From the NCBI GenBank assembly GCA_016191525.1, contig JACPOK010000026.1, positions 186,001 through 250,000 of the forward strand: DNA of 64,000 nucleotides, given 5' to 3'. Positions 44,316-52,077 of the stretch are shown piece by piece. A program made the position numbers and the translations under genes. Every line of letters starts with the position of its first letter. Position 1 is the stretch's first letter. Source of the stretch: Burkholderiales bacterium (GTDB lineage Bacteria > Pseudomonadota > Gammaproteobacteria > Burkholderiales > Burkholderiaceae_C). The notes under the pieces are model-generated. The model was given only the letters and a program-made list of their open reading frames with translations, searched no databases and had not been told where the DNA came from.

Positions 44316-45371
44316 ATGGATCGATTGATTGTTGAACGGCATCTCGACGAGATCACGCTGTTCGTTCTCAGCTGCCGTCTTTTCAACGGCAACCGGAAGG
44401 TGCGGTCGCATGACCTTGCAGAAGCCCTGCAGGTCGACGTGCCAACCGACGAAGTCTTCACACTGGGCGTCAAGCGCGTCTTCGACAAAGACTACGTCAA
44501 CAAGTTGAACCGCGTGAAATCAGCGATGGTTCGCGAGTGCGTCAACGTGGGGCCGCCGCTGACGGACCTGGGCGGCTATGCCGTCCCGGACAACAAAGCG
44601 GACGAATTGGCCGAACGGCTGGAGAAGCTGAAGGCCAAGGGCAACGTCATCAAGGACGACATCCTGGCGCGGTTCACGCAGATCTGCGAGGACTATGCCG
44701 CGTCCCATCCGAAGTGGAAGGACGTCATCACGAAGAATGCGTTCTCTGAAACCTACGTGCGCGACCGCATCCACTTCGGTTACCGCTGCGTCAAGATCAA
44801 AATGGCACGCGACAGCGGCCTGATCGCGGATGGCATCAACGAAGAAGTGGGCGGGCTGCTCGGCAGCCTGCTCACGAGCATCGCGAAGGCGGCGAAGCGG
44901 TTCATCGAAGAGTCGCTGACCGGCAGGCCGGCCGTTACGCGCAAGGCGCTGCGCCCGCTGATGGCCGCGCGCGACAAGCTGAGCGGGTTCTGCTTCCTGG
45001 ACAACAGGGTGCAGCCGCTCTGCGACATCATCGACAAGGTGACGGCATCGATGCCTTGCGAGGGCCCGATCGACGGCATGCACTTGGCGAATCTGCTCGG
45101 CATGGCTTCCATCCTGCTGAACAGCAAGCTGGCACTCGAGGTCGGCGCGAAGGCTGGAGCTCAGGATCCCGACAAGGTTTTCGAGGAATTCTTCCAGACC
45201 GTGGCGACGCAGCAAGCCGGTGGCCAGCCTGGCACGCCGACGCAAATCGTTGTGCCACCGGGGCCTTCAGTCCCGAACGCAATGGTCGTTCCGTCGCCGG
45301 CGGTGATCCAGGTTGTGGTGCCGCATGCAGTGCCGCAACCGGTAATCGATCTCGGGAACCTTTTCGCATGA
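44316..45371 (+). CDS. DUF3150-family protein, 351 aa
   Basis: The ATG at 44316 has TGGAGA upstream. The protein opens MDRLIVERHLDEITLFVLSCRLFNGNRKVR and has VDVPTDEVFTLGVKRVFDKDYVNKLNRVKSA, then GPPLTDLGGYAVPDNKADEL. These are typical of DUF3150 proteins, found between CobS-like and CobT-like genes on plasmids and phages. The C-terminus is helical, followed by a Pro-rich tail (VVPPGPSVPNAMVV). It overlaps the VWA gene by 4 bp. The biochemical role is unknown; it probably bridges the ATPase and the VWA protein. Confidence 0.75.
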   Translation: MDRLIVERHLDEITLFVLSCRLFNGNRKVRSHDLAEALQVDVPTDEVFTLGVKRVFDKDYVNKLNRVKSAMVRECVNVGPPLTDLGGYAVPDNKADELAERLEKLKAKGNVIKDDILARFTQICEDYAASHPKWKDVITKNAFSETYVRDRIHFGYRCVKIKMARDSGLIADGINEEVGGLLGSLLTSIAKAAKRFIEESLTGRPAVTRKALRPLMAARDKLSGFCFLDNRVQPLCDIIDKVTASMPCEGPIDGMHLANLLGMASILLNSKLALEVGAKAGAQDPDKVFEEFFQTVATQQAGGQPGTPTQIVVPPGPSVPNAMVVPSPAVIQVVVPHAVPQPVIDLGNLFA

Positions 45372-47296
45372 GCGGGCGGCGCACTTTGATGGGCGCCCTG
45401 CCGATGATCGTTTCTGCGATCGCCGGTGGCGCCAAGACGAGAGTCGTATGGGGCCCGTTCGAGACGGCCAGCACCGACGGCCGAGAGATTCGCATGCCAC
45501 TTCTCCCTCTGGAGGACGAGCATGTGGAAGCCTACGCGCTCGGGTACGCGGTGCATGAGACCGGCCATGTGGTGGACACGGACTTCAACGTGGAACCGGG
45601 GCAAGGGCTGACGAGGGCCTTGTTCTTCATCCTGGAGGACGCGCGCATCGAGTTGAACCGGATGCGGCACCTTCCGGGTGCCAGGCGGTGGCTCGAAAAC
45701 CTGGCCTACGCGTTGCTGCGAGACGGGAGGATCGGCGCGGCCAGGGCCGAGGACGGTCTCCCCAACGTGCTCTGCTCGTACATGCTGACGCATGTGTGGG
45801 CGGAGGTGCTGCAGTTCCATGGACTGCGGGAGGCAGCGGGCGAGAGTCGCGCGCTGATGCTGCAATCGCTGCCGCCGGATGTGTTCGCCGAACTCGAGGC
45901 CATCGCCTTCGAAGTGGCTAGCGCATCCGATACCAGCGGTGTGAAGGCACTTGCAGTCCGGATGGTGCAAGTCCTGCAGAACTTGGCAGATCAACAGGCG
46001 CAGCCGCAAGGATCGTCGCAGGACGATGATGACCAGGGCGATCAAGCGGAAGATGCGCAAGGCGAACGGCCGGTCGACCAACCGGCTGATCGAAATAAGG
46101 ATCAACCGCCGCAAGCGGAGCCGCAGGACGACACAGCGTCAGCCGGGTGCCCGCAGCCGGACGCACTGAACGACTCGAACTTCGACGCGGAGCAGAGTCA
46201 GATCGAGCACCCGCATGATGGGCCGCAAGGCACGGAACAGCAGGACGCTCCAGGGCAGGACGAGCCGAATCAGGCGCTGGGCGACCAGCTGCACGACGGG
46301 TCGCAAGATCCGCAGGATGTGCCGAGCGATTTGGTGCCGGACGGGATACTCAATTCCCAGTTGGACCCGGGACCGCCAGATGACACGGTGGCCGCGGCCC
46401 TGGCGGAGTTGCTCGATGCCGATGCTTGCCCGCAGGGGACGGATATCGGAGAACAGATTGCCGCAGGCCTTGGCCAAGCGTTGCATCAAGCCCGCGGCCG
46501 CGACAACGCTGGCGACGGCCTCTTCACGAGTGCCCCGCAGGTGTTCGACGTCACGGCCACGCTTGGCGCGCAGCAGGTCATTCGTGATGTGCGCCGCGAG
46601 TCGCTTGCGGTGAGAGCGCGGCTCGCCGAGTTCTTGCAGCACCAGACGCGGGCCCGGAAGGGCAATTCGCGCAGTGGACAGCATCTGGCGCGCGACGCCG
46701 GTTTGCGGTTGGCTTGCCACAACTATGCGATCTACGAGCGGACGAAAGTCGCCGGGCAGAAGGTGGACACAGCGATTCTGTTGCTGGTGGACATGAGCAT
46801 CTCGATGCGTGGCCACAAGGCAGAGGTTGCCCGTCGCTCGGCGCTGGCGCTGGCCGTTGCACTGGAAGACATCCCTGGAGTGCAGTTGGCTGTCTACGCG
46901 TTCGGTGGAAGTCGCGGTGACGTGTTGCGGGTGATCCGCTTTGGAGACGTGCTGCGCAGAACTGCCGGTCGATTCGCCATGATGGTCGAAGGAGGCACGA
47001 CACCGCTGGCGGAAGCCCTGATGGTGGGGCACGCCGACATCCTCGCGGTGAACGCGGAACGTCGAATCGTGTTGCCGGCCACAGACGGGGAGCCGAACGT
47101 CAAGGACGCCGTGCACCAAATGGTGCGCTTCGGCGAACGGCACGGGATCGAACACTTCGGCCTGGGCATTGGTGCTGATGCGAAGCCGGGAGAGTTCTTC
47201 CGCAACAGCACCAACATCGCACAGGTGGACGAACTGCCGCGCGCCCTCGTGGCGATTGCACAAGCCCACATGTTCCAGAACCGGCGCGCCGCCTAG
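45368..47296 (+). CDS. CobT-like VWA protein with HExxH motif, 642 aa
   Basis: The ATG at 45368 overlaps the upstream stop. The N-terminal 200 residues contain HETGH (63-67), a zinc-protease-type HExxH, and EVASASDTSG. Then comes a long acidic Gln/Asp-rich linker (about 215-350). The C-terminal part is a VWA domain: ILLLVDMSISMRG with the MIDAS DxSxS (about 474-478), then EGGTTPLAEAL and LPATDGEPNVK. This is the CobT-like arrangement that works with a CobS-like AAA ATPase. The HExxH suggests a metallopeptidase, perhaps one activated by the ATPase-VWA pair (inference). Confidence 0.8.
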   Translation: MSGRRTLMGALPMIVSAIAGGAKTRVVWGPFETASTDGREIRMPLLPLEDEHVEAYALGYAVHETGHVVDTDFNVEPGQGLTRALFFILEDARIELNRMRHLPGARRWLENLAYALLRDGRIGAARAEDGLPNVLCSYMLTHVWAEVLQFHGLREAAGESRALMLQSLPPDVFAELEAIAFEVASASDTSGVKALAVRMVQVLQNLADQQAQPQGSSQDDDDQGDQAEDAQGERPVDQPADRNKDQPPQAEPQDDTASAGCPQPDALNDSNFDAEQSQIEHPHDGPQGTEQQDAPGQDEPNQALGDQLHDGSQDPQDVPSDLVPDGILNSQLDPGPPDDTVAAALAELLDADACPQGTDIGEQIAAGLGQALHQARGRDNAGDGLFTSAPQVFDVTATLGAQQVIRDVRRESLAVRARLAEFLQHQTRARKGNSRSGQHLARDAGLRLACHNYAIYERTKVAGQKVDTAILLLVDMSISMRGHKAEVARRSALALAVALEDIPGVQLAVYAFGGSRGDVLRVIRFGDVLRRTAGRFAMMVEGGTTPLAEALMVGHADILAVNAERRIVLPATDGEPNVKDAVHQMVRFGERHGIEHFGLGIGADAKPGEFFRNSTNIAQVDELPRALVAIAQAHMFQNRRAA

Positions 47297-47327
47297 GCGT
47301 GCCGTGGGGCCCCTCGAGAAATCGAGG

Positions 47328-47370
47328 CGGCTTCCCAAGGAGGTTCACAAGAGACCTCCTTGGGAAGCCG
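47328..47370 (+). other. Perfect 17-bp hairpin in the leader of the SlyB-like gene
   Basis: CGGCTTCCCAAGGAGGT, a 9-nt loop, then ACCTCCTTGGGAAGCCG. A smaller hairpin, CCTCGA-GAAA-TCGAGG, precedes it at 47312-47327. There is no T-run. The 176-nt gap to 47473 also holds short hairpins near 47424-47439. Confidence 0.6.
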
Positions 47371-47472
47371 AATTCTTTCAAGGCGACATGCCTTGCCGGT
47401 GCTGCCCGGATCGCAGCAGAACAGTGCAAACGCACTGCGACAAAGCGGCCGCAAGGCTGCAATGGAGATCCT

Positions 47473-47940
47473 ATGAAGCAGAAGGTTCTGACATTGATTG
47501 TTTGGCTCGTTCTCACCTTGGTGAGCACGATAGCGCGCGCGCAGTTCTCGGGTGCCGACTACGGCAGCGACTCTGCGCGTGTGGCGCAAAGCGCCGAGAG
47601 CGGGGTGGTGGTCGACGTTGTTGCCTCCACCTTGCAAACTGAAGCTCCTGCCGCTGCCCGCATCGCCGGTACCGCGTTTGCGGGTGCGCTGTGCGGACGG
47701 GTGACCGATCGCTGGAACTCGTGGGCGGCGCGCGCCGGAATGATGACGGCGTGTGCCGCGGGCGGGGAGCGCATCGGCGCCGCGCTGGGAAGCACGGCCG
47801 CGCCGGCGATCACGATCATCGTGCGACTCGATAGCGGGCGCACGATGGCTGTCGTGCAAGGAGACCAGCAGTTCCAGAGAGACCAGAGGGTCTGGGTCCT
47901 GCAGGGTCAGGGAACGCGCATCGTCGAAGCGCGCCAATGA
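47473..47940 (+). CDS. SlyB-like glycine-zipper protein with signal peptide, 155 aa
   Basis: The signal peptide MKQKVLTLIVWLVLTLVSTIARA has an AxA-type cleavage site, with no lipobox Cys. The mature part has a glycine-zipper stretch (GTAFAGALCGRVTDRWNSWAARAGMM), then a C-terminal beta element (ITIIVRLDSGRTMAVVQ, QRVWVLQGQGTRIV) of the SlyB type. It is probably periplasmic or in the outer membrane. The gene has a structured leader. In plasmids such proteins may help envelope stability or transfer; the role here is not shown. Confidence 0.7.
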   Translation: MKQKVLTLIVWLVLTLVSTIARAQFSGADYGSDSARVAQSAESGVVVDVVASTLQTEAPAAARIAGTAFAGALCGRVTDRWNSWAARAGMMTACAAGGERIGAALGSTAAPAITIIVRLDSGRTMAVVQGDQQFQRDQRVWVLQGQGTRIVEARQ

Positions 47941-47954
47941 AGCGGAGGTCATGA

Positions 47955-49061
47955 ATGGCGTACGAAGAGTACGAGGAAACGCTCTCTGAACGGCTCAGCC
48001 GAGCCATTGGTGATCGCGACTGGCGCGACATTCTTTGCCATGCCATCGATGAGCGCTACCTGGTGAACAAGCACGGGCCTTGCCCCGTCTGCGGAGACAC
48101 CAAGCCAAAGTTCCGCTTCGACAATCAGGGCGGCACGGGGAGCTGGATATGTGTCTGCGGATACGGCAAAGGCATGACGTTGCTGATGAAGGCGACGGGA
48201 CAGACGTTCACGCAGGCCGCTCTTTGGGTGATCGACAAATTCGAGCGCCCAGGAGTCAAGGCAGCGGCACAGCAGCTGCAGACCCGCGCCTACCAGCAGG
48301 CGGCGACTTTCAATGTGCTCACCGAGGACGAAGTGATTCGCCGGCGGGCCAGTTTGATGAGGCGCTGGCAAGAGGCGAGGCGCGTGCAGCCAGGCGACCC
48401 GGTGTGGAAGTACCTCACCGGACGCCTGCCTGGCCTCAAGGACGTTCCGCATGTGATTCGGTTCCATCCCGGCATGGAGTTTCGTGAACGGGGCGCCAAA
48501 GACGGTGAGCCGGACGTGATCTACGGGAAGTTCCCGACCATGGTCGCGGCCGTGATGGACGAGAACGGAAAGTGCTGCAACTTGCATCGAACGTTCTTGA
48601 ACGAGGACGGGTCGCGTTTGGCGATCGAGCGCGATGGTGAAGTCCTGTCGGCCAAGAAGCTGATGCCGACGCTCGGAGCAAAGTCCTTTGCAGTCCGTTT
48701 GGCATCGCACAACGGCCGCCTGGGCATTGGTGAGGGCCTCGAGACCGCGCTCGCAGCGCAGTTGACCGAGGGCCTACCTACGTGGTCGGTCGTCAACACC
48801 GCGGGGATGAAGAAGTTCATCGTGCCCACGGATGTCACTGAACTCGTCGTGTTCGCCGACAACGACGAACTCACGCGACAGGGCAAGCGCCCTGGATTCG
48901 ACGCGGCCAAGGCGCTGGCCGACCGCGATGACGTTGCGGCCCGGGTGCGAGCCCGGACGCTGAAGGTCAGCCTGGTCACTCCCGCAAAGCGGGGGCACGA
49001 CATGGCCAACCTGCTGCTCGAAGCGCATGCATTGCGCCTGCAGCGGGCGGAGAAGAGGTAG
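47955..49061 (+). CDS. Plasmid primase/toprim protein, 368 aa
   Basis: The GAGGTC site supports the ATG at 47955. The N-terminal zinc ribbon is CPVCGDTKPKFRFDNQG ... CVCG (Cys43, 46, 66, 68), as in CHC2/TraC-type primases. The C-terminal toprim core has GIGEGLETALAAQ (Glu), then VVFADNDE (Asp x Asp). It would synthesise primers on plasmid single strands or act as a nicking-type toprim. It is the last gene of the 37-49 kb block, before a strong terminator. The absence of a helicase domain separates it from large DnaG/helicase fusions. Confidence 0.8.
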   Translation: MAYEEYEETLSERLSRAIGDRDWRDILCHAIDERYLVNKHGPCPVCGDTKPKFRFDNQGGTGSWICVCGYGKGMTLLMKATGQTFTQAALWVIDKFERPGVKAAAQQLQTRAYQQAATFNVLTEDEVIRRRASLMRRWQEARRVQPGDPVWKYLTGRLPGLKDVPHVIRFHPGMEFRERGAKDGEPDVIYGKFPTMVAAVMDENGKCCNLHRTFLNEDGSRLAIERDGEVLSAKKLMPTLGAKSFAVRLASHNGRLGIGEGLETALAAQLTEGLPTWSVVNTAGMKKFIVPTDVTELVVFADNDELTRQGKRPGFDAAKALADRDDVAARVRARTLKVSLVTPAKRGHDMANLLLEAHALRLQRAEKR

Positions 49062-49108
49062 TGGTCGCAGCCGCGACCACTACCCACGATGCAGCCGCCG
49101 ACCCTCCT

Positions 49109-49144
49109 GGAGCCCTCCGCTGATGCGGAGGGCTCCATTTTTTT
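49109..49144 (+). terminator. Rho-independent terminator
   Basis: A perfect 12-bp stem, GGAGCCCTCCGC/GCGGAGGGCTCC, has a TGAT loop and is followed by A and eight T. It ends the operon of the primase gene. Confidence 0.95.
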
Positions 49145-49206
49145 TGACGAGAAAAGCCGGATTAAACGGTTTTGGCCGGGCTCTTCGGATCTAGGCGGCA
49201 CGTAAA

Positions 49207-50229
49207 GTGGATTCGTTGGAGCAGCAGGCTCACTACCTCACTCCAGTTGAAACCCACGCCATACCCGCGAGACTGCTCCTGATGGACACAAGAACGATAG
49301 AACTGCGCTTGGATGCAGGACGCTTGATACTTGCCAGCGACGCCGTGCAAGGTATTTTTCACGTCCAGGACCCGATCACCAGGCAGTTCATGCCGATGTT
49401 GGTCGCCCGCCCGGTCAACGCAGCTGCGCCCCGTAGATGGGCCTTCTCGGGCTTGCGCGGCCCCGTGCTTGGCGCGCTTGTAGGCGCTGCGGCAATTGGC
49501 CTTTTGGGCCTGTCCAGCCACTGGTGGGTGGACAAGCCCATGGCGGACAAGCAAAGGGCTGTCGCCGGCCTTCCGATGGCCAAGCCGACCGCGAAGTCCG
49601 CAAGTGCCGATGGAATCACGGTCGTCGACGCGGCTTGGTCGCAGCCAGCCTCCCAAACGACGTCAGAACCGCCTGCAGGCGCCAACAGCGGCCCGCTCAT
49701 GGGCGGCGGTTTGCCACCGTCCCTCTCCGCGCCCCCGACCCTTCCCGCCGCATCAGCGGCGACGGCAGCTCCGGCGTCTGCGCCGGCACCGGCCCTGCCG
49801 CCCGCCACGGCGAGGCCAGCTGCGACCCCTGCCGCGCCGGTTCGCAGCGTCGCCGAATCGAAAGCCATCACAGCACCCGACAAGAAGTCTTCCGCACCAG
49901 CCGCCTCCGACAAGACGCGGGACGAGTCTCCCGTGGTCTTCAACGAGCTAGCGCCCGCCCGTGCCCTGGCCAGCGATGCGCCGGCCAGGGCCCCGGCAGC
50001 GGCGGTGTTACCGATTGCGAGGGCAAGCGCGCCGCGAACCGGTAACGGCGGTGTGAGGCTTGTCGCCGTGAAAGACGCGTCCACGATATTGGTGGGTCTT
50101 CCCGGCCAGCTCGTTCCCGTGCAGCTGAAGCCGGGATCCCGGCTGCCCAATGGGGCAACGATCGTCAGCGCCGACCCAGCCCGCGGTGTCGTTCTCCTGG
50201 ACAACGGCACTTCCCTAGCCCTCGAATGA
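49207..50229 (+). CDS. PilP/GspC-like single-span membrane protein, 340 aa
   Basis: The GTG at 49207 is the given start and lacks a clear ribosome binding site; the ATG at 49282 is an alternative. It has a cytosolic N-terminus, one transmembrane helix (LGALVGAAAIGLLGLSSHWW, about 88-107), a long Ala/Pro/Ser linker, and a small C-terminal beta domain (VRLVAVKDASTILVGLPGQL, VQLKPGSRLPNGATIVSADP). This layout resembles PilP/GspC-type or TraP-like inner-membrane proteins of pilus or secretion machines. It is followed by bactofilin and TraB-like genes. A GTTTTGGCCGGGC motif lies 39 bp upstream. Confidence 0.6.
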   Translation: MDSLEQQAHYLTPVETHAIPARLLLMDTRTIELRLDAGRLILASDAVQGIFHVQDPITRQFMPMLVARPVNAAAPRRWAFSGLRGPVLGALVGAAAIGLLGLSSHWWVDKPMADKQRAVAGLPMAKPTAKSASADGITVVDAAWSQPASQTTSEPPAGANSGPLMGGGLPPSLSAPPTLPAASAATAAPASAPAPALPPATARPAATPAAPVRSVAESKAITAPDKKSSAPAASDKTRDESPVVFNELAPARALASDAPARAPAAAVLPIARASAPRTGNGGVRLVAVKDASTILVGLPGQLVPVQLKPGSRLPNGATIVSADPARGVVLLDNGTSLALE

Positions 50230-50254
50230 GCAATTCTTTCCCAAGGAGCATCCG

Positions 50255-50776
50255 ATGCAAACTTCCCTCCAATCCGTCCCACCCGGTCAAGACGCGTCGC
50301 ACGAGCCTTCTGCGGCCGAACCCCGCAGCGGCGCCGTGACGGCGCTGCCTCTCCCTGTCCGGGAGCTGCCCATGGGCGGCTCCGACCTGGAGTTGGCCAC
50401 GGTCGTGCGTCAGCTCGATGTCATGTCCACCGCCTTCATCCCGACGGGGGTGTCGATCCGCGAGGGCCTGGATACCAGCGGCAAGGCCGCAGTGGTGATT
50501 TTTGGTCACGTGTCCGGGCCGATCGAGGCTGGAGACAAGCCCGTCTATGTCATGCCGGGTGGTTCGGCGACCGGTCCCATCCACAGTTCGACCGAAGTGC
50601 TTGTCGCCGGCGACGTCGGCACGGACGCTTCCGCAGCTGCGGTCCTCACTGAAGGCAGGTTCGTGCTCGCGGGCAGCGGCAGGGTGCAAGGTGACGTGCA
50701 GTACCGAAGCCTGCGTGTCCATGAAGGGGGCACGATCGCAGGCCGCCTACTGCCGGCACCGCTCGCATCAGCGTGA
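50255..50776 (+). CDS. Bactofilin-family protein, 173 aa
   Basis: A beta-solenoid type polymer protein: STAFIPTGVSIREGLDTSG, VIFGHVSGPIEAGDKPVYVM, HSSTEVLVAGDVGT, GRFVLAGSGRVQGDVQYRSL and VHEGGTIAGRLLP repeat with a short period. Bactofilins form filaments that organise proteins at the membrane. The AAGGAG site at 50243 fits the ATG at 50255. Next to a PilP-like gene and a TraB-like gene, it could place the transfer machinery (inference). Confidence 0.75.
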   Translation: MQTSLQSVPPGQDASHEPSAAEPRSGAVTALPLPVRELPMGGSDLELATVVRQLDVMSTAFIPTGVSIREGLDTSGKAAVVIFGHVSGPIEAGDKPVYVMPGGSATGPIHSSTEVLVAGDVGTDASAAAVLTEGRFVLAGSGRVQGDVQYRSLRVHEGGTIAGRLLPAPLASA

Positions 50777-52077
50777 TCCAGCCCAGCCACATCGTCACGG
50801 CCGCGGTGCGCGCGCGCCAAGCTCTGTTTGTGGCCGCCTTCGGCGTGGTGGTCGGCGCATGCTCAGGCGTTGCGGCGTCGATTGCCGCGATTCCGCCGGT
50901 TGCATGCCTTGCGCTCCCCCTGCTCGCCGTCCTCGGGTTGCGTTCCACCCCGTGGGCAGTCCCATTTGTCTCAGTGTTGTCGTTTCATCTGGCCGGAACT
51001 CGCGACTTGTTCCGCGCCGCGCACGCCTTCTTTCCTGACCCCTCCGCCGCATGGATGGCGAACCTGGGACTGGCGATCATCTGCGCGGTTCTCGCCGCGA
51101 TCTGGACGGCCGCGGCGCGAGCAACGGGACGTGTCGGCATCACGCCCGCGATCGGCATCGGCTTGGCGCTGGTGGTGACCCTTCTACCGCCCCTTGGCGC
51201 ATTTGCGGTTCTTCATCCTGTCCATGCATTCGGATTCGTTTGGCCACGCGGAGGGTGGCTGGCCATCGTCCTGTTGGCGGGCGGTATCGCATGGGGCGCA
51301 GCTGGGCTCGCTCGCAAGAACCCCTGGTTTCCCGCCGGCGCCGTCGTCGCGCTGCTCGCTGTTGTTCCGTTCAGCGCGACTGAGCCAAACGCGGCCCGCG
51401 GCAATGACCGTTTCCGGAGCGTGATCACGTCGTGGCCTGACAAGCAGTTGTCGGTCGAGCAGCGCATTGACCGGATCACCAAGGTGGGTCGAGTCGTGCG
51501 TGCGCTCGCGCCGCTGAACGTGAACTGGATCGTCTTCCCGGAGAGCGCAGTTCACCCGGCGCCAGGCGGCGACTATTTGCTCGGGCTTGAAACAGGTTCA
51601 GGGGCTCCGCGACCCACGGTATGGGTCGGGATGAGCGAAGGGCCGAGTGGAAGTGTCGCGGCCCCAGTGGTCCGGATCTACAGGCCCGATGGCACCGTGC
51701 AAGACGTTCGAGCGCGGCAGCCCATGCCGTTGTCGCTCTGGAGGCCGTGGGACTCGGACGCACCACATGCCCGCTGGTCTTCACCGGGCCTTGTTCAGTC
51801 CCCGGTGGGCCCAGCCTACTTGTCCTTCTGCTACGAGGACCTGGTCCCCGGGCCGTTCCTGTTTTCGGCCGTGCTCGAAGGTCGGCCGAACATCATCGTC
51901 TCCGTGGCCAACAACTCGTTTCTTCCGTCAAGTGACGCCGTCCAAGCCCAGGCATGGCGCATCGAGAACATGAGCCGACTGTTCGGGCTTCCATTGCTGC
52001 GGGCGGTCAATCTCCCCGCCGCCACCGGTCAGGCCGCCGCGCGCCGCGGCGACGGAGAGGCGGACGAGGCGCCCTGA
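50773..52077 (+). CDS. traB: TraB/Lnt-like nitrilase-family membrane protein, 434 aa
   Basis: Multiple N-terminal hydrophobic helices (about residues 15-165) precede a CN-hydrolase domain: WIVFPESAVH (catalytic Glu, about 255) and LSFCYEDLVPG (nucleophile Cys, about 352). A linker that should hold the catalytic Lys lies between. The organisation is that of apolipoprotein N-acyltransferase (Lnt) and the conjugation protein TraB. The GTG at 50773 overlaps the bactofilin stop by 4 bp, so the two are coupled. It overlaps the converging UvrD-like gene by 49 bp at the 3' end. A transfer role is inferred from context. Confidence 0.75.
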   Translation: MIQPSHIVTAAVRARQALFVAAFGVVVGACSGVAASIAAIPPVACLALPLLAVLGLRSTPWAVPFVSVLSFHLAGTRDLFRAAHAFFPDPSAAWMANLGLAIICAVLAAIWTAAARATGRVGITPAIGIGLALVVTLLPPLGAFAVLHPVHAFGFVWPRGGWLAIVLLAGGIAWGAAGLARKNPWFPAGAVVALLAVVPFSATEPNAARGNDRFRSVITSWPDKQLSVEQRIDRITKVGRVVRALAPLNVNWIVFPESAVHPAPGGDYLLGLETGSGAPRPTVWVGMSEGPSGSVAAPVVRIYRPDGTVQDVRARQPMPLSLWRPWDSDAPHARWSSPGLVQSPVGPAYLSFCYEDLVPGPFLFSAVLEGRPNIIVSVANNSFLPSSDAVQAQAWRIENMSRLFGLPLLRAVNLPAATGQAAARRGDGEADEAP

